The notes beneath the pieces are model-generated. The model did not search any database, was not told the origin of the DNA, and saw only the letters and a program-made list of their open reading frames with translations. Source: GCA-003244245 sp050699875 (GTDB lineage: Bacteria > Actinomycetota > Actinomycetes > Mycobacteriales > Pseudonocardiaceae). From it: a stretch of DNA of 64,000 nt. The DNA is taken from assembly GCA_050699875.1 (NCBI GenBank), contig JBOHFX010000034.1:3815-67814 (forward strand), given 5' to 3'. How positions within the stretch are numbered: the stretch's first letter is position 1; the number at the start of each line of letters is the position of its first letter. This document shows, piece after piece, positions 27,662 to 35,619 of the stretch. Position numbers and translations under genes: made by a program.

Positions 27662-27667
27662 ATTCTA
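27662..27667 (-). promoter_or_regulatory. Candidate -10 box of the encapsulin-terpene operon
   Basis: On the minus strand the hexamer TAGAAT (a good TANNNT -10) lies about 70 bp upstream of encapsulin copy B. A recognisable -35 at 17-18 bp is absent (ATGGCA or GATGGC there), as expected for an activator-dependent promoter. Transcription would start near 27655. Confidence 0.4.
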
Positions 27668-27685
27668 GGGATCACAACTTGGCGT

Positions 27686-27710
27686 GCCATCCGTAGGAAC
27701 TACGGATGGC
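27686..27710. promoter_or_regulatory. Operator inverted repeat 1 (11-bp arms)
   Basis: A perfect dyad: gccatccgtag, spacer gaa, ctacggatggc. Its centre is about 43 bp upstream of the predicted transcription start, the classical position for a class II activator overlapping -35. It shares the core ccgtag-N3-ctacgg with repeat 2. It probably binds the adjacent LuxR-type regulator, though binding is not shown by sequence alone. Confidence 0.7.
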
Positions 27711-27745
27711 GATACGCGTGGCCAGCGTTCGGTTGTCCGCCCAGA

Positions 27746-27766
27746 GGTCCGTAGAAACTACGGACC
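27746..27766. promoter_or_regulatory. Operator inverted repeat 2 (9-bp arms)
   Basis: A perfect dyad: ggtccgtag, spacer aaa, ctacggacc. It overlaps the stop codon of the LuxR-type regulator gene and lies 58 bp (centre to centre) from repeat 1, at about -101 from the predicted start. Conservation of the ccgtag-N3-ctacgg core between two otherwise different flanks argues for a protein site; no T-tract follows, so it is not a typical terminator. Confidence 0.65.
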
Positions 27767-30682
27767 AGATGTGAATCCGAACTCCGCGGCCCGGTGCACC
27801 AGCTGCTGTTTGGAGGCGATGCCTAGTTTGGGGTAGCTGCGAGCGAGGTGGGTTTCGACGGTGCGTACGCCGATGTGCAGCCGGGCGGCGATTTGCGGGG
27901 CGGTGTAACCGCCTGCGGCCAGCTCGGCGACCTGCCGCTCCCGTCTGGTCAGCGAGTCGCGGGCCCCCTCCGCGGCGCATGGTTCGGAGGACCCGAGCTC
28001 GCTGAGTAACGTGCGGACCTGCTCGTGGCGCATGACGGCTCCGCACGTGTCGAATGCCACGGCGGCGTTACGCAACGCTTCCTCTGCTGCCCCGCGGTCA
28101 GATCGCCGGATCGCGCTGGCGTAGGCAACCCGGGCGCGCGCCGCCAGCAGCAGGTATCCGCGGGAACTGAACCCGTCGGCAGCGCGCAACGCCACTCCAG
28201 CCGCCTGATCATGGCGACCACGTCCGATCAATGCCCATGCCCAGGCGAGCAGGTGAAGCGTCTGGTGGATGGGCGCGCCGGTATCGCGAGCGTTGTCTTC
28301 GGCCCATGCCGCCGCACGCTGCACACTACCGGAATCGCCGGCCATGACCGTGACTTCAGCCAGATCCGCCAGCACGAACGCCCTCAGCGCCCGTGAATTC
28401 ATCGCCGAATAGCGGTCAACCGACCGCCGGAAGGCGGCACCCGCGACAGCCAACCGGCCCTCGCCCCTGGCCACCGCGCCCTGGGCCCACCAGTACAGCG
28501 GCTCGAGGATACCGAAGGTGCGACTGCCGGTACGCGCCATGGCGTGGAGGTGCTGGCGAGCCTCGGTCAGGCAGCCCCGTTCGGCAGCCGCTATCGCCGC
28601 CCGCCCCGCCAAGCGGGCCGGCATGCGGAATCGCCCCGCCGGATCGTGGCCTTCGGCTTGTCGCGCATGCGCCGCAGACATCACCAGGTCCCCGGCGACC
28701 AACTCGATGAACGCGCCGCATCCCCCGATCACCGGGTCGTAGCGCGGGCTGGACGCGGCGGCCTGGGCCCACCGCGTCCGGGCCGAGACCAGGTGGCCTC
28801 GGCAGGCATCGAATGACGCCAGCAGTGCCAGGCTCTGAGACATCCACGAGAAACGTGCTGACGCGGTGGCTAGCTCGACGCTGCGAACGAGCACGTCCTC
28901 GGCCGCGTCGAACCGGCCCTGCCAGCCCAGCGTGTGCCCCAAGACGCCGAGCGCCTCCGCGATACCTCGTTGATCTCCAGCGCGCTCTGCCTCGCTCAAC
29001 CGCTGCCGGGCCGCCACCTCTGCGCCGCGCAGGTCACCGGCTCGGCTGCGCATCTTGGCCAACTCGATGCCCGCCCACCGAGCCGTGGCATCGCAGCCGG
29101 TCCGGCGGCACAGCGTGAGCGCCTGCCTGCACTCCCGTTCCCCGGCGGCGAGATCACCCACCCCGTAGGCGAACAAACCGGCGAGCCACAACCGGACGTC
29201 GGCCTGTCGTTGCAGGTCGCACACCCCAGCGAGTAGTTGCCGTACCCGCCGAACAGCGGCGATATCGACAACAAAGTGCTCGGTCCGGTCGATGACGCCC
29301 CAATTCGATCGGGGGAACAACGCATCGAATACCTCGAGCCAACGCTCGTCGCCGATCGGCAACAGATCCCGCAGCGTCGAGACGGTCTTCCATACCTGGG
29401 AACACAGTCCCCGCTGCTGAGCTCGTTGGGCCATTTCGATCAACGCCGTGATCGCCTCGTTATCCCCCGCTTGCGCTGCACGGACGAAGTGCGACGCTGC
29501 AGCCTGCGCCCATCCTGACTCGAGCAGCGTCCCAGCTACCCGCCGGTGCAGCACCCGCCGCCTGGCTCCGCCGATGTCGGTGTAGAGCACCTCCTGAATG
29601 ATCGGATGCGCAACGCGATACCCCAAGAACTGGTCGTGCTGCTGCTCGACCACCATGCCGGAACGCACCAGCCGCTCCAGGGCGAGCGCGATGTCCTCGA
29701 ACGACCGACCGGTGATCTGGGCAAGGTCCCCGGGATCGACCAGGTCGCCGACGACGGCGAGCAGTTCGATGAGGGCCAGTGCCGACGGGTCGAGCTGCGC
29801 CAGTTCGGTGCGTACCCAGCGGGCCAGTGCGTCCGGTACCCCGCGCAACGCCGGTGCCTGCATATCGGCGCCGTTGTCGACCAATGCCTCCAGCAGGCTG
29901 ACGGTGAAAAGGGGGTTACCCTGCGCGTGCGCCATCAGCCAGTCCACCAGCGTGGCGGGCACGCGGTCTCGACGAAGGGCGTATTCGGCCAGCTGCCGGG
30001 TGTCATCCCGGGAGAACGGGGCTAACTGAACTCGGCGTATCTCCGCCTCCTGCTCCAAGGCCTGCAGGACCTCAAGGGCCCGGCGATTTCTGGCCAGCGC
30101 CGCCGGCCGAGCCGTGGCGAGCACGAAAATGTGACTCGCGGGAAAGTCGCGAGCTAGCCGAAGCAGCATTTTCCACACCGCGTCATGGACCAGATGAGCG
30201 TCCTCGAGCACCATGACGATCGGCCGGTCAGCACTCGCCCTGGCGACCAGACCTGGGATCCACTCGACGAAGTGGTAGCGAAGAGCTTCAGCGCAGGAGG
30301 GCGCATCATGGGCGATCTCGGCGCGGCGCACGAGCGTCGGAAGGCCACCGAGCCCGCTCCCGCAGGTGCGGCACACCCCGTGAGCGTGCGGATCACCCGC
30401 CTGCAGGCCAAGAGCATCTGCCCAAGCGCCGAATGGAGGCATACCTCTGAAGAGGCAGCTGTGTGCGGTCAGTCCGACGGCCGCCCCTTTGCCGTGCGGT
30501 AGCAGTTCGGCCGCCAGCCGCGTTTTGCCCAGTCCCGCGTCGCCGAGCAGCAACGCCACTCGCAGCTCGCCAAGCATGCTCCGTTGCTGTTCGGCCTGCA
30601 GGTGACCGAGTTCCCGGACGCGTCCCGGCACCAGGCGTCGAACGCTTCCGACGTGGCACAACGAGGGTTTAGCCCTGGCCAT
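27758..30682 (-). CDS. LAL-type (large ATP-binding LuxR) transcriptional regulator
   Basis: A 974-residue activator of the LAL/MalT-like class. An AAA/NACHT-type ATPase domain has Walker A LLLGDAGLGKTRLAAEL (near residue 45) and Walker B IVMVLEDAHLVHDA (near 155). A long helical TPR-like middle (~370-880) follows. The C-terminus is a LuxR helix-turn-helix, SLTRRERQVAELAAGGYTAP followed by QIAARLHIGVRTVETHLARS. The start is set at ATG 30682 (MARAKPS); an upstream ATG at 30823 adds 47 poorly conserved-looking residues. It is encoded immediately upstream of and co-directional with the encapsulin-terpene train, and two inverted repeats lie between them, so it is the likely pathway-specific activator. 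The signal sensed is unknown. Confidence 0.88.
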   Translation of the reverse strand: MARAKPSLCHVGSVRRLVPGRVRELGHLQAEQQRSMLGELRVALLLGDAGLGKTRLAAELLPHGKGAAVGLTAHSCLFRGMPPFGAWADALGLQAGDPHAHGVCRTCGSGLGGLPTLVRRAEIAHDAPSCAEALRYHFVEWIPGLVARASADRPIVMVLEDAHLVHDAVWKMLLRLARDFPASHIFVLATARPAALARNRRALEVLQALEQEAEIRRVQLAPFSRDDTRQLAEYALRRDRVPATLVDWLMAHAQGNPLFTVSLLEALVDNGADMQAPALRGVPDALARWVRTELAQLDPSALALIELLAVVGDLVDPGDLAQITGRSFEDIALALERLVRSGMVVEQQHDQFLGYRVAHPIIQEVLYTDIGGARRRVLHRRVAGTLLESGWAQAAASHFVRAAQAGDNEAITALIEMAQRAQQRGLCSQVWKTVSTLRDLLPIGDERWLEVFDALFPRSNWGVIDRTEHFVVDIAAVRRVRQLLAGVCDLQRQADVRLWLAGLFAYGVGDLAAGERECRQALTLCRRTGCDATARWAGIELAKMRSRAGDLRGAEVAARQRLSEAERAGDQRGIAEALGVLGHTLGWQGRFDAAEDVLVRSVELATASARFSWMSQSLALLASFDACRGHLVSARTRWAQAAASSPRYDPVIGGCGAFIELVAGDLVMSAAHARQAEGHDPAGRFRMPARLAGRAAIAAAERGCLTEARQHLHAMARTGSRTFGILEPLYWWAQGAVARGEGRLAVAGAAFRRSVDRYSAMNSRALRAFVLADLAEVTVMAGDSGSVQRAAAWAEDNARDTGAPIHQTLHLLAWAWALIGRGRHDQAAGVALRAADGFSSRGYLLLAARARVAYASAIRRSDRGAAEEALRNAAVAFDTCGAVMRHEQVRTLLSELGSSEPCAAEGARDSLTRRERQVAELAAGGYTAPQIAARLHIGVRTVETHLARSYPKLGIASKQQLVHRAAEFGFTSGP

Positions 30683-31272
30683 CGTCAAGCCACAACACCA
30701 GGGTCGGGATTGGTATGCGCGGTTCTCATCCGTCTTCGAAGCACACGCACGAGTCGCTCCCTTAGAGCCGTAGGTACGTTGGCCGGACGCAGCTCGAAAG
30801 CTTAATTTTCGTGCGAGAATCACGTCTGCCGATCAAGGACGATGACCGACGTGTCGTGGGTTTTAATTCTATATCGTCCATACTCAGGTGCAACGATTCG
30901 CTTTCCTGAAAGGCAAATCCGATCTTGCCACAATCTGAGGCTAGCGTCATGTTTCAAGCCCGAAGAGCCCCCAAAGGTGGGCGACTTGCGCTAGGCCTTG
31001 TCACTCCTGGTGAGTACACGGTGATGCAATCCGCCACACGGTGTAGCGCGGACACCGGCAGAAGATGCCGAATTCCGGGCAGTCCCCACCCCGAGGGCGA
31101 TGGTGGATCCGTTGTAATGTGCTGATATGGCAACTTTGGGGAGAAGGTTGCCGGTGATGGCACATCCGCGCGCTGCGACAGTCCTTCGCTGTGCCCCTGC
31201 GCGTTGCGCCCAGCGACCGGCCTGAACGAGCGGGCCGGCGGGGGCCCGGCCGGCGGCGACTGCTCGGCGCGC

Positions 31273-32574
31273 TCAGCGCGATTGCAGGTCCAGCACCGTG
31301 GCCACGACTGATGGCGCAGCGCTGGTGGTTGCCTGTTGTTGGTCGCCGGTCACCATGTTGCGGACGGTGACCGTGCCGGTCGCCCATTCCTCACGACCGA
31401 TGATCACCGCGACGCGGGCCCCGGACTTGTCGGCCCGGGCAAGCTCTTTGCCCAGTTTTCGGGGCTCCAGCGGCGTGCTGGTCCGCAGACCGGCGAGGCG
31501 AAGGTCCCGTGCGAGCTGCCGCGCGGGTTCAGCCAGCGTCTCGTCCACCGGGATGACCGCCACGTCCACCTCGCTACGCGGTGCGGGCAACAGGTCGTGG
31601 GTGGCCAGGAAGTCCATCAACGTGACATCACCCATACCGAACCCGATGCCCGGGATCTGTGCAGCGCAGAACAATCCCACCAGATTGGAGTACCGACCAC
31701 CGCCGAACAGCGATCGGCGATTTTCCGGACTGGTGTCGAATACTTCGAATACTGTTGACGTGTAGTAATCGAACCCCCGCACGATCAGCGAATCGAACTT
31801 GATCAGATCTCGGGCGCTGCTGTCGAGCACGCGCATCAGAACCGATTGCTCGCGCGCCTCACGCGGCAGCTCGTCAATAATTCCGGCTCCGGCGCCAAGG
31901 ATCTCGCCCAGCCGTTGGAATTGCTTCTCTGTCATCCCCAGCTCGGCGGCGTCCTGACCCAAACGATCTTGTGGGTATTTCTCCCATCGGTCGATGAGCG
32001 CGCTCACGTCACGAATCTGATCAGTGGACACCTCGACCATCGTCGTCAAAATCGCGTTCAACAGGACCCGGTCGCTCACGCGTAACACCCACATGTCAGG
32101 CGCCGCACCGAGGCCGGCCATCATGTCGTGAATCAGCTCGAAGATCTCGATCTCGCAGGCCGGACTTTCCGAGCCGAACACGTCGACGTTGATTTGCCAG
32201 TGTTCACGAACCCGGCCACGTTGCGGACGCTCATACCGGTGACAGTTCGGGTGGCTGTACCAACGCACCGGAAACTGGAGCTTTCCGGCGTTGCCCGCGA
32301 TGATCCGCGCGACCGAAGGTGTCATCTCCGGCCGTAACGCCAGCCGCCGGCCACCGCGGTCGGTGAGCGTGTACAGCTGCTGCTCGACGATCTCCTGGCT
32401 CGACTTCGCCTCGTAGATCTCGACCGGCTCCAGGATCGGGCCGTCGTAGCGCTGGTATCCGTACCGTTCGATCACGGCATAGAGTCGCTCGAACACCTGG
32501 GTCCGGACACTCATCTCAGCCGGCAGGAAGTCACGGGTGCCGCGGTAGGGTGCGGTCGGCAGGTAGTCAGCCAC
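31273..32574 (-). CDS. hisS: Histidine--tRNA ligase, divergent lineage
   Basis: A 433-residue class II aminoacyl-tRNA synthetase for histidine. Motif 1 region is YRGTRDFLPAEMSVRTQVFE, motif 2 is HRYERPQRGRVREHWQINVD, the HisRS signatures are SLIVRGFDYYTSTVFEV and a LFGGGRYSNLVG loop, and an anticodon-binding domain ends the protein (VAVIPVDETLAEPARQLARD). Motif 2 reads GRVREHWQ instead of the GRYRQFHQ/LQQ of the usual bacterial/actinobacterial HisS, so this looks like a separate lineage and perhaps a second copy. It is monocistronic. The 590 bp between its stop and the LAL gene contain no recognisable gene. Confidence 0.9.
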   Translation of the reverse strand: MADYLPTAPYRGTRDFLPAEMSVRTQVFERLYAVIERYGYQRYDGPILEPVEIYEAKSSQEIVEQQLYTLTDRGGRRLALRPEMTPSVARIIAGNAGKLQFPVRWYSHPNCHRYERPQRGRVREHWQINVDVFGSESPACEIEIFELIHDMMAGLGAAPDMWVLRVSDRVLLNAILTTMVEVSTDQIRDVSALIDRWEKYPQDRLGQDAAELGMTEKQFQRLGEILGAGAGIIDELPREAREQSVLMRVLDSSARDLIKFDSLIVRGFDYYTSTVFEVFDTSPENRRSLFGGGRYSNLVGLFCAAQIPGIGFGMGDVTLMDFLATHDLLPAPRSEVDVAVIPVDETLAEPARQLARDLRLAGLRTSTPLEPRKLGKELARADKSGARVAVIIGREEWATGTVTVRNMVTGDQQQATTSAAPSVVATVLDLQSR

Positions 32575-33120
32575 AGCACAGAGCGTAGGCGCTGTAGGAG
32601 TCTCGATGCTCCCGGGATCTCGTCTACCTTGCCAGCACAGCCGCCCTCACGTGAGTTGTCGCCGAACCGGAACCGGCAGTTCCAGCAGTTGGCTGCTGCC
32701 TCCGCGACGTCGCCAACGTCCACTGCGGTTACAGCGCAGCCTCCGGCCAGAGTGCGTCCTGAGGGGTACGGCTGCACTGGGGTTTGACCGATGCGGGGCC
32801 CGTCGCTAGCTTGACGTGTGACTGATGACCAAATACGAAATCTGGTCATCGGGTAGGCATCTTCGCTGCACGCCACGTCCCGGTAGCCGTACGGCACTCC
32901 TGAACATCAGCCGTAGTCGGGACATCCCGCTTAGCATGTGCGGGCTCCTGTCCAGCCAGGCGTTGGGGTGGAGTTGATGGTGGAGTGTGGGACGGCCGGC
33001 CGGCCGACGGTCAAGGCGGTACGGGCGGGCGACGTTGTCAAGCGCGCCCGGGCGCGTGGGCTGCCGGCGGTTCGAGTATGGCCAGCCGGGGCTTCTCGCC
33101 AATGAGGAGCTGCGCCAATA

Positions 33121-33981
33121 GTGGATAGGAGCCTCCGCGCATTGTTCGAGACACGCGACCATACTGGATCTTTCTCCGAGGCAGATCGCCTCGGCCTCCG
33201 AGCTGACTGCAAGCGTTGCTTCGCGTTGTGCTGTGTCGCGCCGAGCTTTTCAGCCTCGGCCGACTTCGCGATCAACAAAGACGCTGGACATGCCTGTCCC
33301 AATCTGCAATCGGACTTCCGCTGCGGCATTCATGCACACCTCAGGCAGCAGGGCTTTCCCGGTTGCGCCGTTTACGATTGTTTCGGCGCAGGGCAAAAGG
33401 TCTCCCAGGTCACCTTCAGTGGGCAGGACTGGCGGTGTGCCCCGCGAACCGCGCAGCAGATGTTCGAGGTGTTCCCGATCATGCGGCACCTCCATGAGCT
33501 GCTCTGGTATCTGGCCGAAGCGCTGACGTGGCAAGCAGCCCGCCCGCTTCACCGTGAACTCAGGCACGCGCTGGACGAAACCGAAGGCCTCTCGCGCAAC
33601 GACCCCGACTCCCTCATGGAACTCGACGTGGCAGCGCATCGGCAGGACGTCAATGCCCTACTACTACGCACCAGCGAACTCGTGCGAGCCGAAGTCGGGT
33701 ACCAGATGAGGGACTACCGAGGAGCCGACCTTATCGGGGCCAACCTCACAGGAGCCGACCTGAGAGCCGCTAACCTGAGAGGGGCATACCTCATCGGAGC
33801 TGACCTCAGAGGCGCCGATCTGAGAGTTGCCGACCTCATCGGGGCTGACTTCAGAGGGGCTGACCTCAGAGGTGCCGACCTCACCGACGGTATTTTCCTT
33901 GTCCAATCCCAGCTCGATGCGGCGAAGGGCGATACCGGCACGAAGTTGCCGCGGTCAATTACTCGTCCAAAGCATTGGTAG
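33121..33981 (+). CDS. Pentapeptide-repeat protein with Cys-rich N-terminal domain
   Basis: A 286-residue protein. The N-terminal ~100 residues hold a cysteine-rich module (LRADCKRCFALCCVAPSFSA, HACPNLQSDFRCGIHAHLRQ, GCAVYDCFGAGQ) that could bind Zn or Fe-S. A helical middle (HELLWYLAEALTWQAARPLH) follows. From ~190 come about a dozen A(D/N)LxG pentapeptides (ADLIGANLTGADLRAANLRG and on), which form a right-handed square beta-helix. The fusion is recurrent in actinobacteria but its role is unknown; DNA mimicry is known only for other pentapeptide proteins. GTG start. The 546-bp stretch upstream to hisS shows nothing recognisable. Confidence 0.85.
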   Translation: MDRSLRALFETRDHTGSFSEADRLGLRADCKRCFALCCVAPSFSASADFAINKDAGHACPNLQSDFRCGIHAHLRQQGFPGCAVYDCFGAGQKVSQVTFSGQDWRCAPRTAQQMFEVFPIMRHLHELLWYLAEALTWQAARPLHRELRHALDETEGLSRNDPDSLMELDVAAHRQDVNALLLRTSELVRAEVGYQMRDYRGADLIGANLTGADLRAANLRGAYLIGADLRGADLRVADLIGADFRGADLRGADLTDGIFLVQSQLDAAKGDTGTKLPRSITRPKHW

Positions 33982-34153
33982 CCCATCGGCCGCTTGGCGT
34001 CACTGGCTGTGCCCCTGCTGCTCGAGCGCCGGTATCCGAGCGCCAGTCTTATCGCACCAGTACAGACCCCAGTGGCCGCCGGATCTGGCGGCGGGACCGG
34101 CCCAGGGTCCGGCGGTAAGGCAGGAGAGGTCACGCCGACACGATAACTGCCTC

Positions 34154-35188
34154 TCACGATATGACGCGTAGCACTGCGGCGACTGCAGCCGTGGCGTGAC
34201 GCACGCCGGCGGTGTCCACGTCGTGGTGGGTCACCGCCCGGACCTGATCAGGTCCCAAAGCGCCCATACGCACCCCGTGCTCGGCCTCCAGCCGGTGCGC
34301 GAAACGCGGTGCGTCGGCTAGCTGGAACACCACGATGTTGGTCTCGACGGCTGTCGGGTCGAGCGTGACTTCGGGTAGCTCGGCGAGGCCGTCGGCGAGG
34401 ATCCGCGCGTTGGCGTGGTCCTCGGCGAGGCGGTCCACGTGGTGGTCCAATGCCCACAGGCAGCCAGCCGCGACAATGCCGGCCTGGCGCAGCGCGCCGC
34501 CCATCATCTGCTTGTAGCGCCAGGCCTCGTCGATGAGCTCGGCCGAACCGGCCAGCACAGCGCCCACCGGCGCGCCCAAGCCTTTGGTGAAATCGATCCA
34601 CGCGGTATCGAAACCGTGCGCCCATTCCGCGGCCGGTACTCCCGAGGCGACCACGGCGTTCATCAGCCGTGCCCCGTCCAGGTGGGTGCGCAGCCGGTGC
34701 CGCGTGGCGACGTCCAGCACCGCGCGCAACTGCTCCAGCGGCCATACCCGCCCGCCGGCCAGATTCGTGGTCTGCTCCACGGACACCAGCCGGGACCGCG
34801 GCTCGTAGCGGTCGTCGGCCGGAAACAGCGCCGCCTCCAGCGCGCCGGCGGTGAACATGCCGGCCTCGCCATCAACGGGGGCGAGGACCGCCCCGGACAG
34901 TGCTGACGGGCCACCTCCTTCGGCGACGATCGGATGGGACGTCGGGTGCAGGTGCACTGCGTCACCGCCGGGCCGGATGTGCAGCCGGAAGCCGATCGCG
35001 TTACACATCGTGCCCGACGGTAGGAACGTCGCGGCGGGCTTGCCGAGCAGCGCGGCGACCCGCTCGCACAAGGCGGTGACGGTGGGATCCTCGCCGCGCT
35101 GCTCGTCGCCTACCTCAGCAGCGGCCATCGCTACGCGCATGGCCTCGACCGGCCGGGTCTGGGTGTCCGAGTACAGGTTGATCAGCAT
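34154..35188 (-). CDS. Threonine aldolase family PLP enzyme
   Basis: A 344-residue fold-type I PLP enzyme of the low-specificity L-threonine aldolase/beta-eliminating lyase group, cleaving threonine or allo-threonine to glycine and acetaldehyde. It opens with INLYSDTQTRPVEAMRVAMA and has the RTHLDGARLMNA loop with the cofactor Asp. The Schiff-base lysine is in WIDFTKGLGAPVGA. ATG 35188 gives the normal family N-terminus; an open frame runs 33 codons farther but is atypical. Divergent from the EspC-like gene. Confidence 0.9.
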   Translation of the reverse strand: MLINLYSDTQTRPVEAMRVAMAAAEVGDEQRGEDPTVTALCERVAALLGKPAATFLPSGTMCNAIGFRLHIRPGGDAVHLHPTSHPIVAEGGGPSALSGAVLAPVDGEAGMFTAGALEAALFPADDRYEPRSRLVSVEQTTNLAGGRVWPLEQLRAVLDVATRHRLRTHLDGARLMNAVVASGVPAAEWAHGFDTAWIDFTKGLGAPVGAVLAGSAELIDEAWRYKQMMGGALRQAGIVAAGCLWALDHHVDRLAEDHANARILADGLAELPEVTLDPTAVETNIVVFQLADAPRFAHRLEAEHGVRMGALGPDQVRAVTHHDVDTAGVRHATAAVAAVLRVIS

Positions 35189-35304
35189 CACCGGCGACGC
35201 TAGCCGACAGCGCGGCGCTGTAGCTTGGGCCACCCCGTCACCACCGCCGTGACTCTGCCGGCGGCGACGGTGAGCAAACGACGACACAACAGGACAGGTG
35301 GAGC

Positions 35305-35619
35305 ATGACGAGTCTGGGCTTCGCGACTACTCCGGATGGGATCAGGGCGGCGGCGCGTCAGGCCGCCGCAGCCGGTGAGGGCGCGCGAGGGCTTGAGCTC
35401 GGTGCGGTGGCCACCACGATCAGCCAGGCGTTGAGCGGGGCGCAGTCGGCTGCTGCGGCGAGCCAGCTTTCGACCGCATGGGATTCCGCAATTTCGACCT
35501 GGAGCGCCGACGTGGCAGCTCACGCACAACGGCTCACCGGCAGCGCGACCACCTATGCGAGCAACGATGTCGACAGCGCGGACAGGTTCCGGTGCACCAG
35601 CCCGAATAGGGCGTCCTGA
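35305..35619 (+). CDS. EspC/ESX-like small alpha-helical protein
   Basis: A 104-residue Ala/Ser-rich helical protein resembling the DUF2580/EspC-type proteins linked to type VII secretion: GIRAAARQAAAAGEGARGLE, then ALSGAQSAAAASQLSTAW and TWSADVAAHAQRLTGSATTY. No WxG motif is present and no ESX machinery is in the window. It has a good ribosome site (aggtgga). Its TGA is followed at once by the ATG of the DUF1023 gene, so the two are co-translated and probably partners; such pairs are common in actinobacteria. Confidence 0.7.
   Translation: MTSLGFATTPDGIRAAARQAAAAGEGARGLELGAVATTISQALSGAQSAAAASQLSTAWDSAISTWSADVAAHAQRLTGSATTYASNDVDSADRFRCTSPNRAS

Noticed and set aside
30683..31272. Possible small genes or RNA between the LAL regulator and hisS
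   Set aside because: Short frames here have no ribosome site, composition bias or homology I can recognise; one weak 6-bp GC stem near 31231-31250 is too poor to call a terminator.
32575..33120. Candidate tRNA or riboswitch in the hisS-pentapeptide gap
   Set aside because: No cloverleaf, T-loop consensus or recognisable aptamer core found by eye.
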